From Oceanobacillus sp. Castelsardo (GTDB lineage Bacteria; Bacillota; Bacilli; Bacillales; Amphibacillaceae): 64,000 nucleotides of DNA. This document shows, one piece after another, positions 54,334-63,442 of this stretch. Where the stretch lies: contig NZ_LYCS01000001.1 of assembly GCF_001659985.1 (NCBI RefSeq), forward strand, positions 248,001-312,000. Direction: 5' to 3'. Position 1 is the first letter of the stretch, and each line of letters begins with the position of its first letter. The position numbers and the translations under genes are program-made. The notes under the pieces are model-generated. The model saw only the letters and a program-made list of their open reading frames with translations, was not told the DNA's origin and did no database searches.

Positions 54334-54528
54334 ATGAAAAAACATAATAAAACAGGTAGATTGTTATATTACACCGGAACATATATTAGCGCATTTGGCA
54401 TTGCATTTGAGTTAGTTGAAGATACACCAGATCCCCTTTCCATAATAGCAATGCCTTTAATTATAATTGGGGTAGTTTTATTAATTGTTTCAAATTTTTT
54501 TAGGAAAGATAATAAAGATAGAGATTAA
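54334..54528 (+). CDS. small two-helix membrane protein
   Basis: A 64-residue protein: basic start (MKKHNKTGRLLYYTG), a first helix (TYISAFGIAFELV), a short acidic loop (EDTPDPLS), a second helix (IIAMPLIIIGVVLLIVSNFF) and a charged end (RKDNKDRD). GGGTGAC lies nine bases before the ATG. Standing alone with 250 bases upstream and a terminator 60 bases downstream. Family unknown. Confidence 0.65.
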   Translation: MKKHNKTGRLLYYTGTYISAFGIAFELVEDTPDPLSIIAMPLIIIGVVLLIVSNFFRKDNKDRD

Positions 54529-54588
54529 ACCTTGAACGAAGGTATTTTCACGTAATAACATTCAGGGAACGTTCTTCCAAAAACAGGT

Positions 54589-54624
54589 GCCATTCTTGTA
54601 CAAGGGAACAATGGCTGATTTTTT
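54589..54624 (+). terminator. terminator after the small membrane protein gene
   Basis: GCCATT and AATGGC arms with a partly paired loop, followed by TGATTTTTT. Confidence 0.6.
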
Positions 54625-54755
54625 CAGCTAAAATTAGATATAAAAATAAGCACACCTTTTCAAGACACATTAGACATAACCGTAAATCGTTGAATATGAT
54701 AGAATTGAATCTAGTATTTCAAAACTGGACGGTGCTATTTTTGGGAAAAGTGAAA

Positions 54756-55451
54756 ATGCAAGAGATTGATTTGTATGAACCAATTAACAAGTATTTTAAG
54801 CGTAAAGGATACGAAGTGTACGGAGAGGTTAAGGACTGTGATATGGCAGTCATTAAAGACGACCTACTCATTCTTGTGGAATTAAAACTAAACTTAAGCG
54901 TAGACCTACTCATTCAAGCAACGAAACGACAACGGGTGTCTGAGAATGTATATGTGGCCATACCGAAACCAAAAAAGTACAACCCTCGTTCCAAAAAATG
55001 GCGAGACACGTGCCACCTCATACAGAGATTAGAGTTAGGGTTAATTCTCGTTTCATTTACAGAAAAGCAAAAACGAGTGGAAATTATGATAGAGCCAACC
55101 CCTTTTCACCGTCCGATTAGCATGGGGAAAGCCAAATACCTCAGACAAGCAATCATGAAAGAAATAAATGGTCGAAGTGCGGACTATAATATTGGTGGTT
55201 CTAGCAGAAAACAGATTATGACTGCTTACCGGGAAAACTGCATCCAAATCGCTAGTTACCTAGAAGAACACGGGGAACTATCCCCTAAGCAGTTATCGCA
55301 AATGGGAACAGGCAAGAAAACACAATCGATATTAAGTAAAAACTATTATGGTTGGTTTATTCGGGTGAAACGAGGAATTTATGTACTAAGTGAAAAGGGA
55401 AAAAAGGAATTAAAGCAATACCCTAAGCTGGTGGAGTATTACCGTAAATAA
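54756..55451 (+). CDS. DUF2161 family, putative PD-(D/E)xK phosphodiesterase
   Basis: A 231-residue soluble protein. The nuclease-like core is at the front: MQEIDLYEPINKYFKRKGYE, then CDMAVIKDDLLILVELK with the Asp and ExK of a PD-(D/E)xK site (about residues 29-46). The end is a winged-helix-like module (SYLEEHGELSPKQLSQMGTG, YYGWFIRVKRGIYVLSEKGK). DUF2161 has been proposed to be a DNA-binding nuclease; no function is proven. I start at ATG 54756 after GGGAAAAGTG; 22 extra in-frame codons upstream lie in promoter-like sequence that is repeated at 48181-48240. Confidence 0.85.
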   Translation: MQEIDLYEPINKYFKRKGYEVYGEVKDCDMAVIKDDLLILVELKLNLSVDLLIQATKRQRVSENVYVAIPKPKKYNPRSKKWRDTCHLIQRLELGLILVSFTEKQKRVEIMIEPTPFHRPISMGKAKYLRQAIMKEINGRSADYNIGGSSRKQIMTAYRENCIQIASYLEEHGELSPKQLSQMGTGKKTQSILSKNYYGWFIRVKRGIYVLSEKGKKELKQYPKLVEYYRK

Positions 55452-55488
55452 AAGCGCTCCATCCCCATGCTTCCCTTACTCCACCTAA

Positions 55489-55528
55489 AAACCCCCACTT
55501 GTATTCATACATTACAAGTAGGGGTTTA
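55489..55528 (+). terminator. terminator of the DUF2161 gene
   Basis: Long arms around ACTTGTA/TACAAGT with AAACCCC/GGGGTTT extension, about 40 bases after the stop. Confidence 0.85.
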
Positions 55529-55582
55529 TTTGACTTCGACTTCTGATTCTACTGGAAGTTCCGTTTTCAACACGTCCTTTTC

Positions 55583-55723
55583 TTAATTTGCCAACTTACT
55601 ATACGCTTTGATTTGTTCTTCTGTTAATTGCCCTATAAACTGATAAAAGCTAACTGACTTCATGCCATATCTTTCACAAATTGACAAGTAACCACGGTAT
55701 GCTACAACACACATATTTTCCAT
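55583..55723 (-). CDS. 46-residue protein with strong ribosome site
   Basis: ATG 55723 follows AGGAGGGG with a six-base gap and opens MENMCVVAYRGYLSICERYG, MKSVSFYQFIGQLTEEQIKA, YSKLAN, ending at TAA 55583-55585. The very strong ribosome site and clean ending argue for a real gene. It is soluble and mostly helical with two cysteines; I do not recognise the family, though small genes of this sort occur in Bacillus prophages and accessory regions. Nothing else in 55452-56098 except two hairpins. Confidence 0.6.
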   Translation of the reverse strand: MENMCVVAYRGYLSICERYGMKSVSFYQFIGQLTEEQIKAYSKLAN

Positions 55724-55929
55724 TATTTTCCCCTCCTATTTGTTATATAACAGAAATAACTTTATGGTGATAATATATAACAGTTTTGCAATTTTGTCAA
55801 TAACCAGTTTAGAAAAAAGGAAAATAATTACTACAGAAAAAGAAGCCTAAACTGTTTAAATAAATTTTTCGTTTAATCATATTCGTTTATCAGAAAATGA
55901 TAGACAAGACTCTGTTATAAAACACAAGG

Positions 55930-55972
55930 ACGGTTCTAATACTTCCAACAGAAATGGAAGCATTAGAACCGT
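55930..55972. terminator. 18-bp hairpin
   Basis: ACGGTTCTAATACTTCCA and TGGAAGCATTAGAACCGT arms with one mismatch. No clear T run, so it may be a terminator relic or a repeat element. Confidence 0.45.
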
Positions 55973-56098
55973 TCCCCCTTGCTCCAAACAGCACGGCTGA
56001 CCATCTATTTATGCTCAGAACGACACCCTTCTACTTATTAGGCTATGGCCTCTAGTTCCTTGAAGAAAGAATTTTTACCTAAATACAATAAAACAACA

Positions 56099-56455
56099 TC
56101 AACTTGAGTGAATGAAAAATGGCATGTAGAGTAAAATTCCTAGTAGAATCATCGTAATAAGCAGCACAATACTTTTCCAGCGTTTTCGCCTCCAGAACAA
56201 AAGGGAAACGATGATGCTTTGTACAAATATCATTGTTGCCCCAATGATGACCATCCAAAGAGAGCTGATAAAGCTTCCTAACATATTGATGAGGATCCCA
56301 ACAGGCATTAAAGCGATCACAATGATAGCAACCGGACTTCCTTTAATTCGTTCCAAAATCTTTGTGCGTTCAGATTCAGAAAATAGGTCGTATTCAATAA
56401 GCGCAAACCACCCAGTAAGAATAACGATTGTACCTAGTATCGAGATTGAACCCAT
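56099..56455 (-). CDS. four-helix membrane protein, unknown function
   Basis: A 118-residue integral membrane protein: hydrophobic segments near 4-20, 41-60, 64-88 and 95-114, with a charged loop (SESERTKILERIKGS) between the first and second and RRKRW between the third and fourth. ATG 56455 follows AAAGGAGGTTTTCAT, a strong ribosome site. No partner nearby. It may belong to the small DUF3784-like membrane proteins, but this is a guess. Confidence 0.7.
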   Translation of the reverse strand: MGSISILGTIVILTGWFALIEYDLFSESERTKILERIKGSPVAIIVIALMPVGILINMLGSFISSLWMVIIGATMIFVQSIIVSLLFWRRKRWKSIVLLITMILLGILLYMPFFIHSS

Positions 56456-56723
56456 ATGAAAACCTCCTTTATGGTCATTTTAACCAATTCCCTATGTGAT
56501 TGAAACATCATGGAGAACTAGGGGCTATTATAAAATGAATCAGATCAACTATTCTCATTCCTGATTTGGTTAACCGTCTATTATAATCTGGGTAAAAGCC
56601 CCCCCTTATCTTGATAAAGTGTTAGTAAAACGGTATCTTTGATAGAAATGATGGGCATTCCCAATTAAGAAGAGTTAGTGGGGGTTTGAAGACATATAGA
56701 TATTTATACAATAATGAAAATGG
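56456..56723. other. 270-base spacer, no gene
   Basis: Between the membrane protein gene and the terminator of the transporter operon. I see no coding frame or strong signal. Confidence 0.4.
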
Positions 56724-56766
56724 CCTGTCCCCTACCATGCTAAAGTGTAGTATGGCTTAGGACAGA
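56724..56766 (-). terminator. terminator of the transporter operon
   Basis: CTGTCC/GGACAG outer and ACCAT/ATGG inner arms, 22 bases after the stop of the TctA-type gene; the minus strand continues TTTTCATT. Confidence 0.65.
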
Positions 56767-56788
56767 CCCCATAACACGAATCCTTATG

Positions 56789-58270
56789 TTAGCGCTTTAA
56801 TTTCAACTTTCTCAGAATTGGCATTAATAAAATCATAATTGATATGATGATGAAAAATAGTGATATTGGTCTAGTGAAAAATACCGATAAATCACCTGTA
56901 GACGTTAATAGTGCTTCACGTAGATTTTGCTCAAGCATAGATCCTAAAATAAAAGCAAAAAAGAACGGGGCCAATGGAAAGTTCGCTTTTCTCATAAAAT
57001 AACCTAAAATACCAAACACAATCATAATTCCAATATCAAAAAGACGGTGGTTTATCATGTATACACCAATGAAACAAAAGGCCGCAATGATTGGAACTAA
57101 AAATGGTTCAGCTTTTTGAATAAGTATGGCAAAAGCAGGAACAAAAGCTGTATTCAGAATTAACAACAAAATATTAGCAATGAAAAAACCGGCAAATGAT
57201 GCCCATACTACATCGGATGAGTTTTCGAACAATAATGGTCCGGGCTGCAATCCTACCATCATCAGCCCACCCAACAAGACAGCTGTTGCTGCTGATCCGG
57301 GAATCCCTAGTGCAAAAGTCGGAATCAGCGCACCACCTACGGATGCATTGTTTGCAGCTTCTGGTCCACTTAATCCTTGAGGGACACCTGTACCAAATTT
57401 TTCAGGGGTTTTGGATAACTTCTTTTCTGTACTATAAGACATGAACGTTGCTAAAAGTGCACCAGTCCCGGGTAATACACCTATAACAAACCCAATAATA
57501 GACCCCCTAATCATCGCCCCGAAGTTACTAAGAACCTCACTTACTTTAGGGAATAACGAAGAAAATGTTAGCTTTTCACCCTTTTTGTTTGAAATCTTTT
57601 CTTCCAGTCTAATAAGTGTTTCAGAAATTCCAAAAAGCCCGATACCAACGACCGCTATATTAATACCGTCCCATAGTTCTACTATTCCAAACGTTAAACG
57701 TTGCGTACCAGTTATAGGATCTGTAGCAATTGCAGAAATTAACAAACCTAATAAAGTAGCAATGATTGGCTTTAATGGCCTTTTTTGAGTTAAGCCGCAA
57801 GCTGCAATTAATGTAAATAAAATTAGTGAGAAGTATTCTGTAGGACCAAATATTAGTGCAAGTTCGGCTAATATGCTCGTCAAAAAGACCATACCTAAAA
57901 ATCCCACAAGTCCACCAATAAATGAACTAATCGCACTTAAAGTAAGTGCGTAACCTGCTTTACCTTTTCTTGCTAATGGATGTCCATCAAAGGTAGTAAC
58001 AATGGCACCACCATCACCTGGAACATTAATTAAAATGGAACTAATTCGTCCCCCATACATCGTTCCCAAATAGATACTCATTAATAAAATTAAAGCACTT
58101 AATTGATCCATTTGAAAGGTTAACGGAAGAAGAAGTGCAATCCCAGTAATAGGGCCGAGTCCCGGTAAAGCTCCAATCAGTGTACCCATGGTTACTCCGG
58201 CTACGCACCATATCATCGCATTTGGACTTGACATAACTGTCATAAAACCATCTAGTAGTTCCGATAACAA
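56789..58270 (-). CDS. tripartite tricarboxylate transporter, large permease (TctA)
   Basis: The 12-helix permease of a solute-binding-protein-dependent secondary transporter, 493 residues. The TctA signatures are clear: GTLIGALPGLGPITGIALLL near the start, ILINVPGDGGAIVTTFDGHP in the first third, and the mirror motifs GFVIGVLPGTGALLATFMSY and GALIPTFALGIPGSAATAVL in the second half. Start is TTG at 58270, seven bases after AGGAGGTGA; the GTG three codons earlier lies inside that ribosome site. Works with the TctB and TctC genes just upstream; the substrate is probably a carboxylate connected with the catabolic genes of this operon, which is inference. Confidence 0.93.
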   Translation of the reverse strand: MLSELLDGFMTVMSSPNAMIWCVAGVTMGTLIGALPGLGPITGIALLLPLTFQMDQLSALILLMSIYLGTMYGGRISSILINVPGDGGAIVTTFDGHPLARKGKAGYALTLSAISSFIGGLVGFLGMVFLTSILAELALIFGPTEYFSLILFTLIAACGLTQKRPLKPIIATLLGLLISAIATDPITGTQRLTFGIVELWDGINIAVVGIGLFGISETLIRLEEKISNKKGEKLTFSSLFPKVSEVLSNFGAMIRGSIIGFVIGVLPGTGALLATFMSYSTEKKLSKTPEKFGTGVPQGLSGPEAANNASVGGALIPTFALGIPGSAATAVLLGGLMMVGLQPGPLLFENSSDVVWASFAGFFIANILLLILNTAFVPAFAILIQKAEPFLVPIIAAFCFIGVYMINHRLFDIGIMIVFGILGYFMRKANFPLAPFFFAFILGSMLEQNLREALLTSTGDLSVFFTRPISLFFIIISIMILLMPILRKLKLKR

Positions 58271-58302
58271 TACCCTCACCTCCTATACGTCGCGACTAAA
58301 GT

Positions 58303-58794
58303 TTATTCGAACATTCCTTTAGGCAATATAAGACCTAACCATAACTCAAAAATAGCATACATTATAAATAAAATTGTAACAGTGAAAATAAGCGATTTAA
58401 CCCATGGGAATCTTTGTACAACTGTTAGCATCACAAACATAAAAACACCAATAATCGGCAGCATACCGATCACATCTGTTAGTGCAATACATGCAATTAG
58501 CGAAATGATTAGTATACATTGCTTGATTACGATATCTTTACGAAAGACTTCTTGACCTCCACTCATTTGATTTACTATGCTTTTCGGGACTCCTTCTTCT
58601 TGTTTTTCGGATTTCTTTCTTATCAATGCTATGAAATAATAGCAAACCAAAATTAATAAGATCGCTGAAATAATACGAGGGAAAAAACCTGCTCCTATTA
58701 ACCCGCTTGTTGTATATAACGGCAATTTGAAAGAAATAAAAAGTAAAAAGCCGGAAACCAAAAGTAAAAAAGAAACAAAATAACGTTCCAGCAA
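58303..58794 (-). CDS. tripartite tricarboxylate transporter, small permease (TctB)
   Basis: A 163-residue membrane protein with four helices (about 5-25, 37-60, 93-112, 120-155), the small-subunit partner of the TctA permease. Typical features are the GAGFFPRIISAILLILVCYY segment after helix 1, a charged cytoplasmic loop (RKKSEKQEEGVPKSI) and the paired helices at the end. Start TTG at 58794 after GGGAGG. It lies between tctC and tctA, the standard C-B-A order. Confidence 0.88.
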   Translation of the reverse strand: MLERYFVSFLLLVSGFLLFISFKLPLYTTSGLIGAGFFPRIISAILLILVCYYFIALIRKKSEKQEEGVPKSIVNQMSGGQEVFRKDIVIKQCILIISLIACIALTDVIGMLPIIGVFMFVMLTVVQRFPWVKSLIFTVTILFIMYAIFELWLGLILPKGMFE

Positions 58795-58828
58795 CGTAAT
58801 ATACCTCCCTCCAAGGAGTCGCTTTTAG

Positions 58829-58865
58829 AGGGAGTGCTTGACACACAAAGTACCTACCACTCCCT
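58829..58865 (-). other. hairpin between the TctC- and TctB-type genes
   Basis: AGGGAGTG and CACTCCCT arms with a 21-base loop in the 86-base spacer. Without a T run it is more likely an mRNA-stability or processing element that keeps the binding protein in excess than a terminator. Confidence 0.5.
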
Positions 58866-58880
58866 TTTTTCAATTAAAAT

Positions 58881-59891
58881 TTATTTTTGAAGGCTTTTAA
58901 GATATGCTTCATATTTTGAACCCTCTTCTATGATTAACTCTGTATATTCATTTGTGCCTTTAAAGTAGGGGGCTAATCCACGCTTCTTCAGAAATTCCAT
59001 CCATGCATCTGTTTCCGTCATCTTCTTCAACTTATCTTCCCAATAGCTAACTACAGCATCAGAGACATTTGCACCGGTCCAAATTCCAACGAATCTAGTG
59101 TATTCGTAGTCTGTTCCTGATTCTTTCAACGTAGGAACATCGGGTAAAACTTCAGACCTCTCATCTGAGAGTACTGCTAACGCTCTAATTTCCCCAGTCT
59201 TAATATAATCTTTTATTACGGCGGGTACCGCAAACGTTGCGTCGACTTGCCCACCTAATACAGCCGTTAGTCCCTCAGCAGCTCCGCCTTTTGGAACATA
59301 ATTTAGTTTTTCAATTCCAACTTCTTTTCTAAGCTCCTCCCATCGGAATACCTCACCACCTTCAATTGGACCAAGCGTAGCAACCGTCATATCATGATCT
59401 GTTTTAAACGCTTCAAACAGATCATCAATGGTTTTATATGGTGAATCTGCTTTTACGATAATAAATATTTCACTAGTTCCTAATGAAGCAATTGGTTTAA
59501 ATTCAGTAAACTTAATACCAGATTCTGGTATCCAACCAGCACCATACTCAGGCATGACCTGTAGTAAATAGGGGTCATCTTTCTTCTTTGCAGCTTCTTT
59601 TGCGGCAACAACACCACCAGCACCTGGTTTATTTTCAACAACAAATGGCTGTTCCATTAACCCTTCACTATTCAAAATTTCGCCTGTTGTTCTCATAATT
59701 AAATCCTGTCCCCCACCCGGTGCAAAGCCGACAAGGGCGTCAATTGGCTTATTTGGATAATCCTTTGGAAGTTCCTCATTTCCATCTTTAGATTTTCCTG
59801 CATTCGATGCTGTACTTGATGAATTACACGCTCCTAAAAATAAAGCCAGCACCATTACTAGTAGGCCTACATAAAATGATTTTAACCTCAT
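58881..59891 (-). CDS. tripartite tricarboxylate transporter, solute-binding lipoprotein (TctC/Bug)
   Basis: A 336-residue extracytoplasmic binding protein of the Bug family. Lipoprotein signal with lipobox LGAC (Cys22), Ser/Asn-rich linker, then the family landmarks: YPNKPIDALVGFAPGGGQDL, PFVVENKPGAGGVVAAKEAA, and the late GGQVDATFAVPAV and GEIRALAVLSDERSEVLPDV. The conserved carboxylate-binding loop (FAPGGGQD) is intact. Start ATG at 59891 after GAGGTGAAAA. Its ligand is unknown but Bug proteins usually bind small carboxylates. Confidence 0.93.
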   Translation of the reverse strand: MRLKSFYVGLLVMVLALFLGACNSSSTASNAGKSKDGNEELPKDYPNKPIDALVGFAPGGGQDLIMRTTGEILNSEGLMEQPFVVENKPGAGGVVAAKEAAKKKDDPYLLQVMPEYGAGWIPESGIKFTEFKPIASLGTSEIFIIVKADSPYKTIDDLFEAFKTDHDMTVATLGPIEGGEVFRWEELRKEVGIEKLNYVPKGGAAEGLTAVLGGQVDATFAVPAVIKDYIKTGEIRALAVLSDERSEVLPDVPTLKESGTDYEYTRFVGIWTGANVSDAVVSYWEDKLKKMTETDAWMEFLKKRGLAPYFKGTNEYTELIIEEGSKYEAYLKSLQK

Positions 59892-59991
59892 TTTTTCACC
59901 TCATTATTTAATTACACCTTGTTATTTTATAGCCCTTCATTTTCAGTTAAAACAATCTTGACCACCGATATCTATCAACAAAAATCTATGA

Positions 59992-61632
59992 TTATTGGAA
60001 GAGATTTACAAATCTATTAAATAGATTATAATCCCCTTGCAATTGGATATTCCCTTCATTTAAAGCCTGTTGAACATCACTTATTCCTATAATCATTTCT
60101 TTCCACACTTTTTCCGTTGTTCCAATCTCAAGTTCAGACGATTGCGGTTCCCCCTCCCGCACTTCGGCTACACCTCTACGGACATGAACCTGGTATGTGA
60201 CGTTTGAATCAATCATCTTTACACATACATGAATAGTTTCATTTTTGCTTTTAATCGGATCAAGTAAAATCGCCATTTGCGAGAAGAATTGTTCTATTGG
60301 CATGGAATTAGCATAGGCAAATTGAACCTCTTTTGAACGAGGATGATAGTTAATATCCCCTTTAATCTCTAGTGACTGTGACAAATAATAGGAGCGGTTA
60401 TTTGAGTTTTGGGAGGCTAATCCAAGTTGGAATAATGCTTCGGATTTTACAGATAAGATGTCACTGTCCCCTGGTGAAACTGCCAGTAACAGATCAGAAA
60501 GTTCAGCCGCCCACTGATATTCCTCCTCATCTAATGCATTTCTAGCTTCCAGCAACATTCTTTCATAGCCACCTGCTAACCCTATTATTTTCTTAGCTCT
60601 AACTTTGTAATTAAGTGGGACTAAATTTGTGGCATTTCCATCAAACCAGCCTAGGTATCCGTCATAGATGGCTCTGTTTGACTGTGACACGTCCCCATAT
60701 AGTTCACGTAATTCCTTATAAGCCGCGAGATGAGATGGTAGGGTGATTTCTTCGACCATTTCATCTGGTGTCTTACCCTGGTTCATTCCCCGAACAACGG
60801 AATCATGAATATATTGAATGGCATCACGGTACATCGTAAGTAGCTCATTAATTCGCTCGGAACCATAAACAGGCTCAGTATGGCTTGGGACTAAATATTC
60901 CGCTTGAAGATCCCTCATCTTATCCAATGATTCAATCCATTGATATACAGGGCGTGGTGTTGTTCCACGAATAGTGTATAAATTAGGGAAACATGGATAA
61001 TAATTATCAGCACTAAGCAGAACCTTTTTTTCAGGTAACCATACAAAAATTTGGTCATCTGTTTCTCCTGGTGCTGAAACCAACATTAACTTCAGGTCTC
61101 CAATAGTCAATTCCAAGGAATCGTTAAATTCCTCGGTAGGCAATATTATCTGAGGTTTACTTCGGTCCACCTGAAGATATGGCCCTAACCCGCTGGAAGG
61201 AATATATTTACGTGGAACCCTAACACCAAACTGTCTCGCTCCCCTTCTTGTCAGAATTGGGTCCAGCTGGTTAAATTGCTGATTAAAAAACTCTTTTGTC
61301 TTTGCATGCGCGTATACCTTCGTCCCTTTGTCCATAAAAACAGAAGCTCCACGTATATGGTCTGTATGTCCGTGTGTGTAAATTATTGCGGCTGTCGGTT
61401 GAGGTGAAATTCTATTGAACTCGGTCCTTATCTCTTTCGCTGCTTCTATACTTTCTGTCGTATCAACGATAATATTTCCCTCATTTGTAACTAATAGAAT
61501 AGAATTTGCCAGGCCATAGCCGATAGCTGAGTATATCCCATCGTGGACTTTTTCTACGCGTTTTGTAAAACGCTCCGCATGTTCTGCTAAATAGCCCGAT
61601 TTATTGTTCGTTTTCATTTTGTTCATTTTCAT
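59992..61632 (-). CDS. alkylsulfatase-like metallo-beta-lactamase hydrolase
   Basis: A 546-residue zinc hydrolase with the three-part plan of SdsA1-type alkyl sulfatases: a metallo-beta-lactamase domain with THGHTDH (about 86-92) and later HTEPVYGSERI, a helical dimerisation domain (about 315-430, YDGYLGWFDGNATNLVPLNY, ERMLLEARNALDEEEYQWAA), and an SCP2-like C-terminal domain that would hold the alkyl chain (SELEIGTTEKVWKEMIIGIS). Such enzymes split sulfate or related esters of alkyl alcohols. There is no signal peptide, so it is cytoplasmic. The neighbours (acyl-CoA ligase, acyl-CoA dehydrogenase, carboxylate importer) suggest a role in breaking down an imported organic substrate. Start ATG 61632 after GGGAGGG. 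Confidence 0.88.
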   Translation of the reverse strand: MKMNKMKTNNKSGYLAEHAERFTKRVEKVHDGIYSAIGYGLANSILLVTNEGNIIVDTTESIEAAKEIRTEFNRISPQPTAAIIYTHGHTDHIRGASVFMDKGTKVYAHAKTKEFFNQQFNQLDPILTRRGARQFGVRVPRKYIPSSGLGPYLQVDRSKPQIILPTEEFNDSLELTIGDLKLMLVSAPGETDDQIFVWLPEKKVLLSADNYYPCFPNLYTIRGTTPRPVYQWIESLDKMRDLQAEYLVPSHTEPVYGSERINELLTMYRDAIQYIHDSVVRGMNQGKTPDEMVEEITLPSHLAAYKELRELYGDVSQSNRAIYDGYLGWFDGNATNLVPLNYKVRAKKIIGLAGGYERMLLEARNALDEEEYQWAAELSDLLLAVSPGDSDILSVKSEALFQLGLASQNSNNRSYYLSQSLEIKGDINYHPRSKEVQFAYANSMPIEQFFSQMAILLDPIKSKNETIHVCVKMIDSNVTYQVHVRRGVAEVREGEPQSSELEIGTTEKVWKEMIIGISDVQQALNEGNIQLQGDYNLFNRFVNLFQ

Positions 61633-61794
61633 CACACCGTCCCTCCCAATCGGATTTAAAATCTAAAAATCTAGTAACCCTGTATCTTTATTCAGTAGTA
61701 CGGTTTATATATGTTAAACAACCCCAAGTGTAAGCGTCTGCATTCTAATTAGTTTTCCCATAAGAAAATTCATTGGGACCTCCGCCATTTAAAT

Positions 61795-63372
61795 TTAGTG
61801 TACTTCCCTTTCCGCTCCCTCCCAAAATGGCTTTTTCAACTTTTTCTTATCAATCTTACCGACTGTTGTAAGCGGTAAGGATGTTTCAAAGTAGATTTCT
61901 TTCGGAATCATGTAAGCGGATGTCCGTTCTTTACAGAATTGAATAAGTTCTTCTTTGGAACAAGTATCCCCCTCACGAAGAACAACAAATACACAAACTG
62001 CTTCTCCCCAATCAGAATGAGGGATACCAATACATGCACTCATGGATACAGCAGGGTGCTGGTTAATCACTCTTTCTACCTCAACGGAATATACATTTTG
62101 CCCCCCTGAAATAATCATATCTTTCTTTCTTTCAACAATATGAAGAAATCCATATTCATCTAGTTCACCAACATCACCGGTATAAAACCATCCATTACGA
62201 AAAGCTTCTTTTGTGAGGTCTTCCCTCTTATAGTATCCATTGGAAACGTAGGGTGCTTTAACAACAATCTCCCCGCGTCTAACGGATTTATTACTGTTAC
62301 CATCATTATCAACAAGACGAATTTGAGTCATTAAACAGGGTTTACCACAACTTCTTAACACATCAGGTTTGTGGTTAAAGGCCCATAAATGATCGCTTTT
62401 AGTTAGCCGAGTAATTAGGATGCTACATTCTGTCATCCCATACTGCTGTCGTAAAATTGGACCAAATATTTCAAAAGCCTCTTTCAAACGTTCGGTAGAT
62501 ATAGGAGATGAGCCGTAATTTATATTACGTAAGGAGCTTACATCGTAGTTTGTTTTTTTAGCTTCATCAATTAATCGGTAAATAATGGTTGGGACCACAA
62601 AAGTACTTGTAATACCAAAGTCTTGAACCGTTTGTAAAAACTTTGCTGGATTAAAAGACCTAGACAGATAGACATGACAACCCGCTAATAGGGAACGATT
62701 CAGAAGCACACCAGCAGAATGTACAACAGGTGTACAGAATAACACTTTATCCCGATCATCATATGGGTATTCCATACAAGCTGCCTCCATCTCAGCCACT
62801 CCACTTTTCTGGGTATGCATAACCCCCTTAGGTGTACCTGTTGTTCCCCCGGTATATGCTATTCTTGACAAATCATCCGGTCTGGCGGTAGGGAATTCAA
62901 TCGGAGCATCCGGTGTATGATTCCAATCAAATATACGAAATTCAGCTGGATAATCCGTAGTAATGAGCCCTGGAAGTCCGATAACTATTTTCCCTTCGTT
63001 TTCATTGAGATAATGAAGCACAGGCTCTATATGTTTCTCAGTGGCCATAACAACTATTTCTGGTTCTGCATTGTTTAGAATAAAATCCACTTCACGAACA
63101 CCTAGCTTATTATTTAATGGAATTAAAGTGGCACCACATCGACCCACTGCACGCCCGAATAAAACGCTTTCAATACTATTCGGGATTAAAACAGCAATAT
63201 TGGTACCAACGTTTGCACCAGCCTCATACAGATAACCAGCTATTCGATCCACCTTGTTTCGTAATTCCTTATAGGTAATAGTTTCATTTGTTTCAAGACA
63301 AGTAATCGCAGGCTGATGATCAAATCTGTTAATCCCATTGAACATTAATTGTTGGCTTGTTAAACTGTCCAT
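61795..63372 (-). CDS. acyl-CoA synthetase (AMP-forming)
   Basis: Activates a carboxylic acid to its CoA thioester through an acyl-adenylate. The 525 residues show the adenylate-forming family motifs: the phosphate loop YTGGTTGTPKGVMHT (A3), QQYGMTEC (A5), the WFYTGDVGELDEYGFLHIVE motif (A7-A8), and the catalytic lysine in LPLTTVGKIDKKKLKK (A10). The acid could be a fatty, aromatic or phenylpropanoid type; not readable. The start is ATG 63372, nine bases after AGGAGGG; the open frame to 63396 includes that ribosome site. It lies 70 bases downstream of the acyl-CoA dehydrogenase gene. Confidence 0.92.
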   Translation of the reverse strand: MDSLTSQQLMFNGINRFDHQPAITCLETNETITYKELRNKVDRIAGYLYEAGANVGTNIAVLIPNSIESVLFGRAVGRCGATLIPLNNKLGVREVDFILNNAEPEIVVMATEKHIEPVLHYLNENEGKIVIGLPGLITTDYPAEFRIFDWNHTPDAPIEFPTARPDDLSRIAYTGGTTGTPKGVMHTQKSGVAEMEAACMEYPYDDRDKVLFCTPVVHSAGVLLNRSLLAGCHVYLSRSFNPAKFLQTVQDFGITSTFVVPTIIYRLIDEAKKTNYDVSSLRNINYGSSPISTERLKEAFEIFGPILRQQYGMTECSILITRLTKSDHLWAFNHKPDVLRSCGKPCLMTQIRLVDNDGNSNKSVRRGEIVVKAPYVSNGYYKREDLTKEAFRNGWFYTGDVGELDEYGFLHIVERKKDMIISGGQNVYSVEVERVINQHPAVSMSACIGIPHSDWGEAVCVFVVLREGDTCSKEELIQFCKERTSAYMIPKEIYFETSLPLTTVGKIDKKKLKKPFWEGAEREVH

Positions 63373-63442
63373 TAAGAAATTCCCTCCTAAAAGCATTAAT
63401 ATTACAGATTAGCTTTTTTTAATTGTTCTCGCTTCAAATGGT

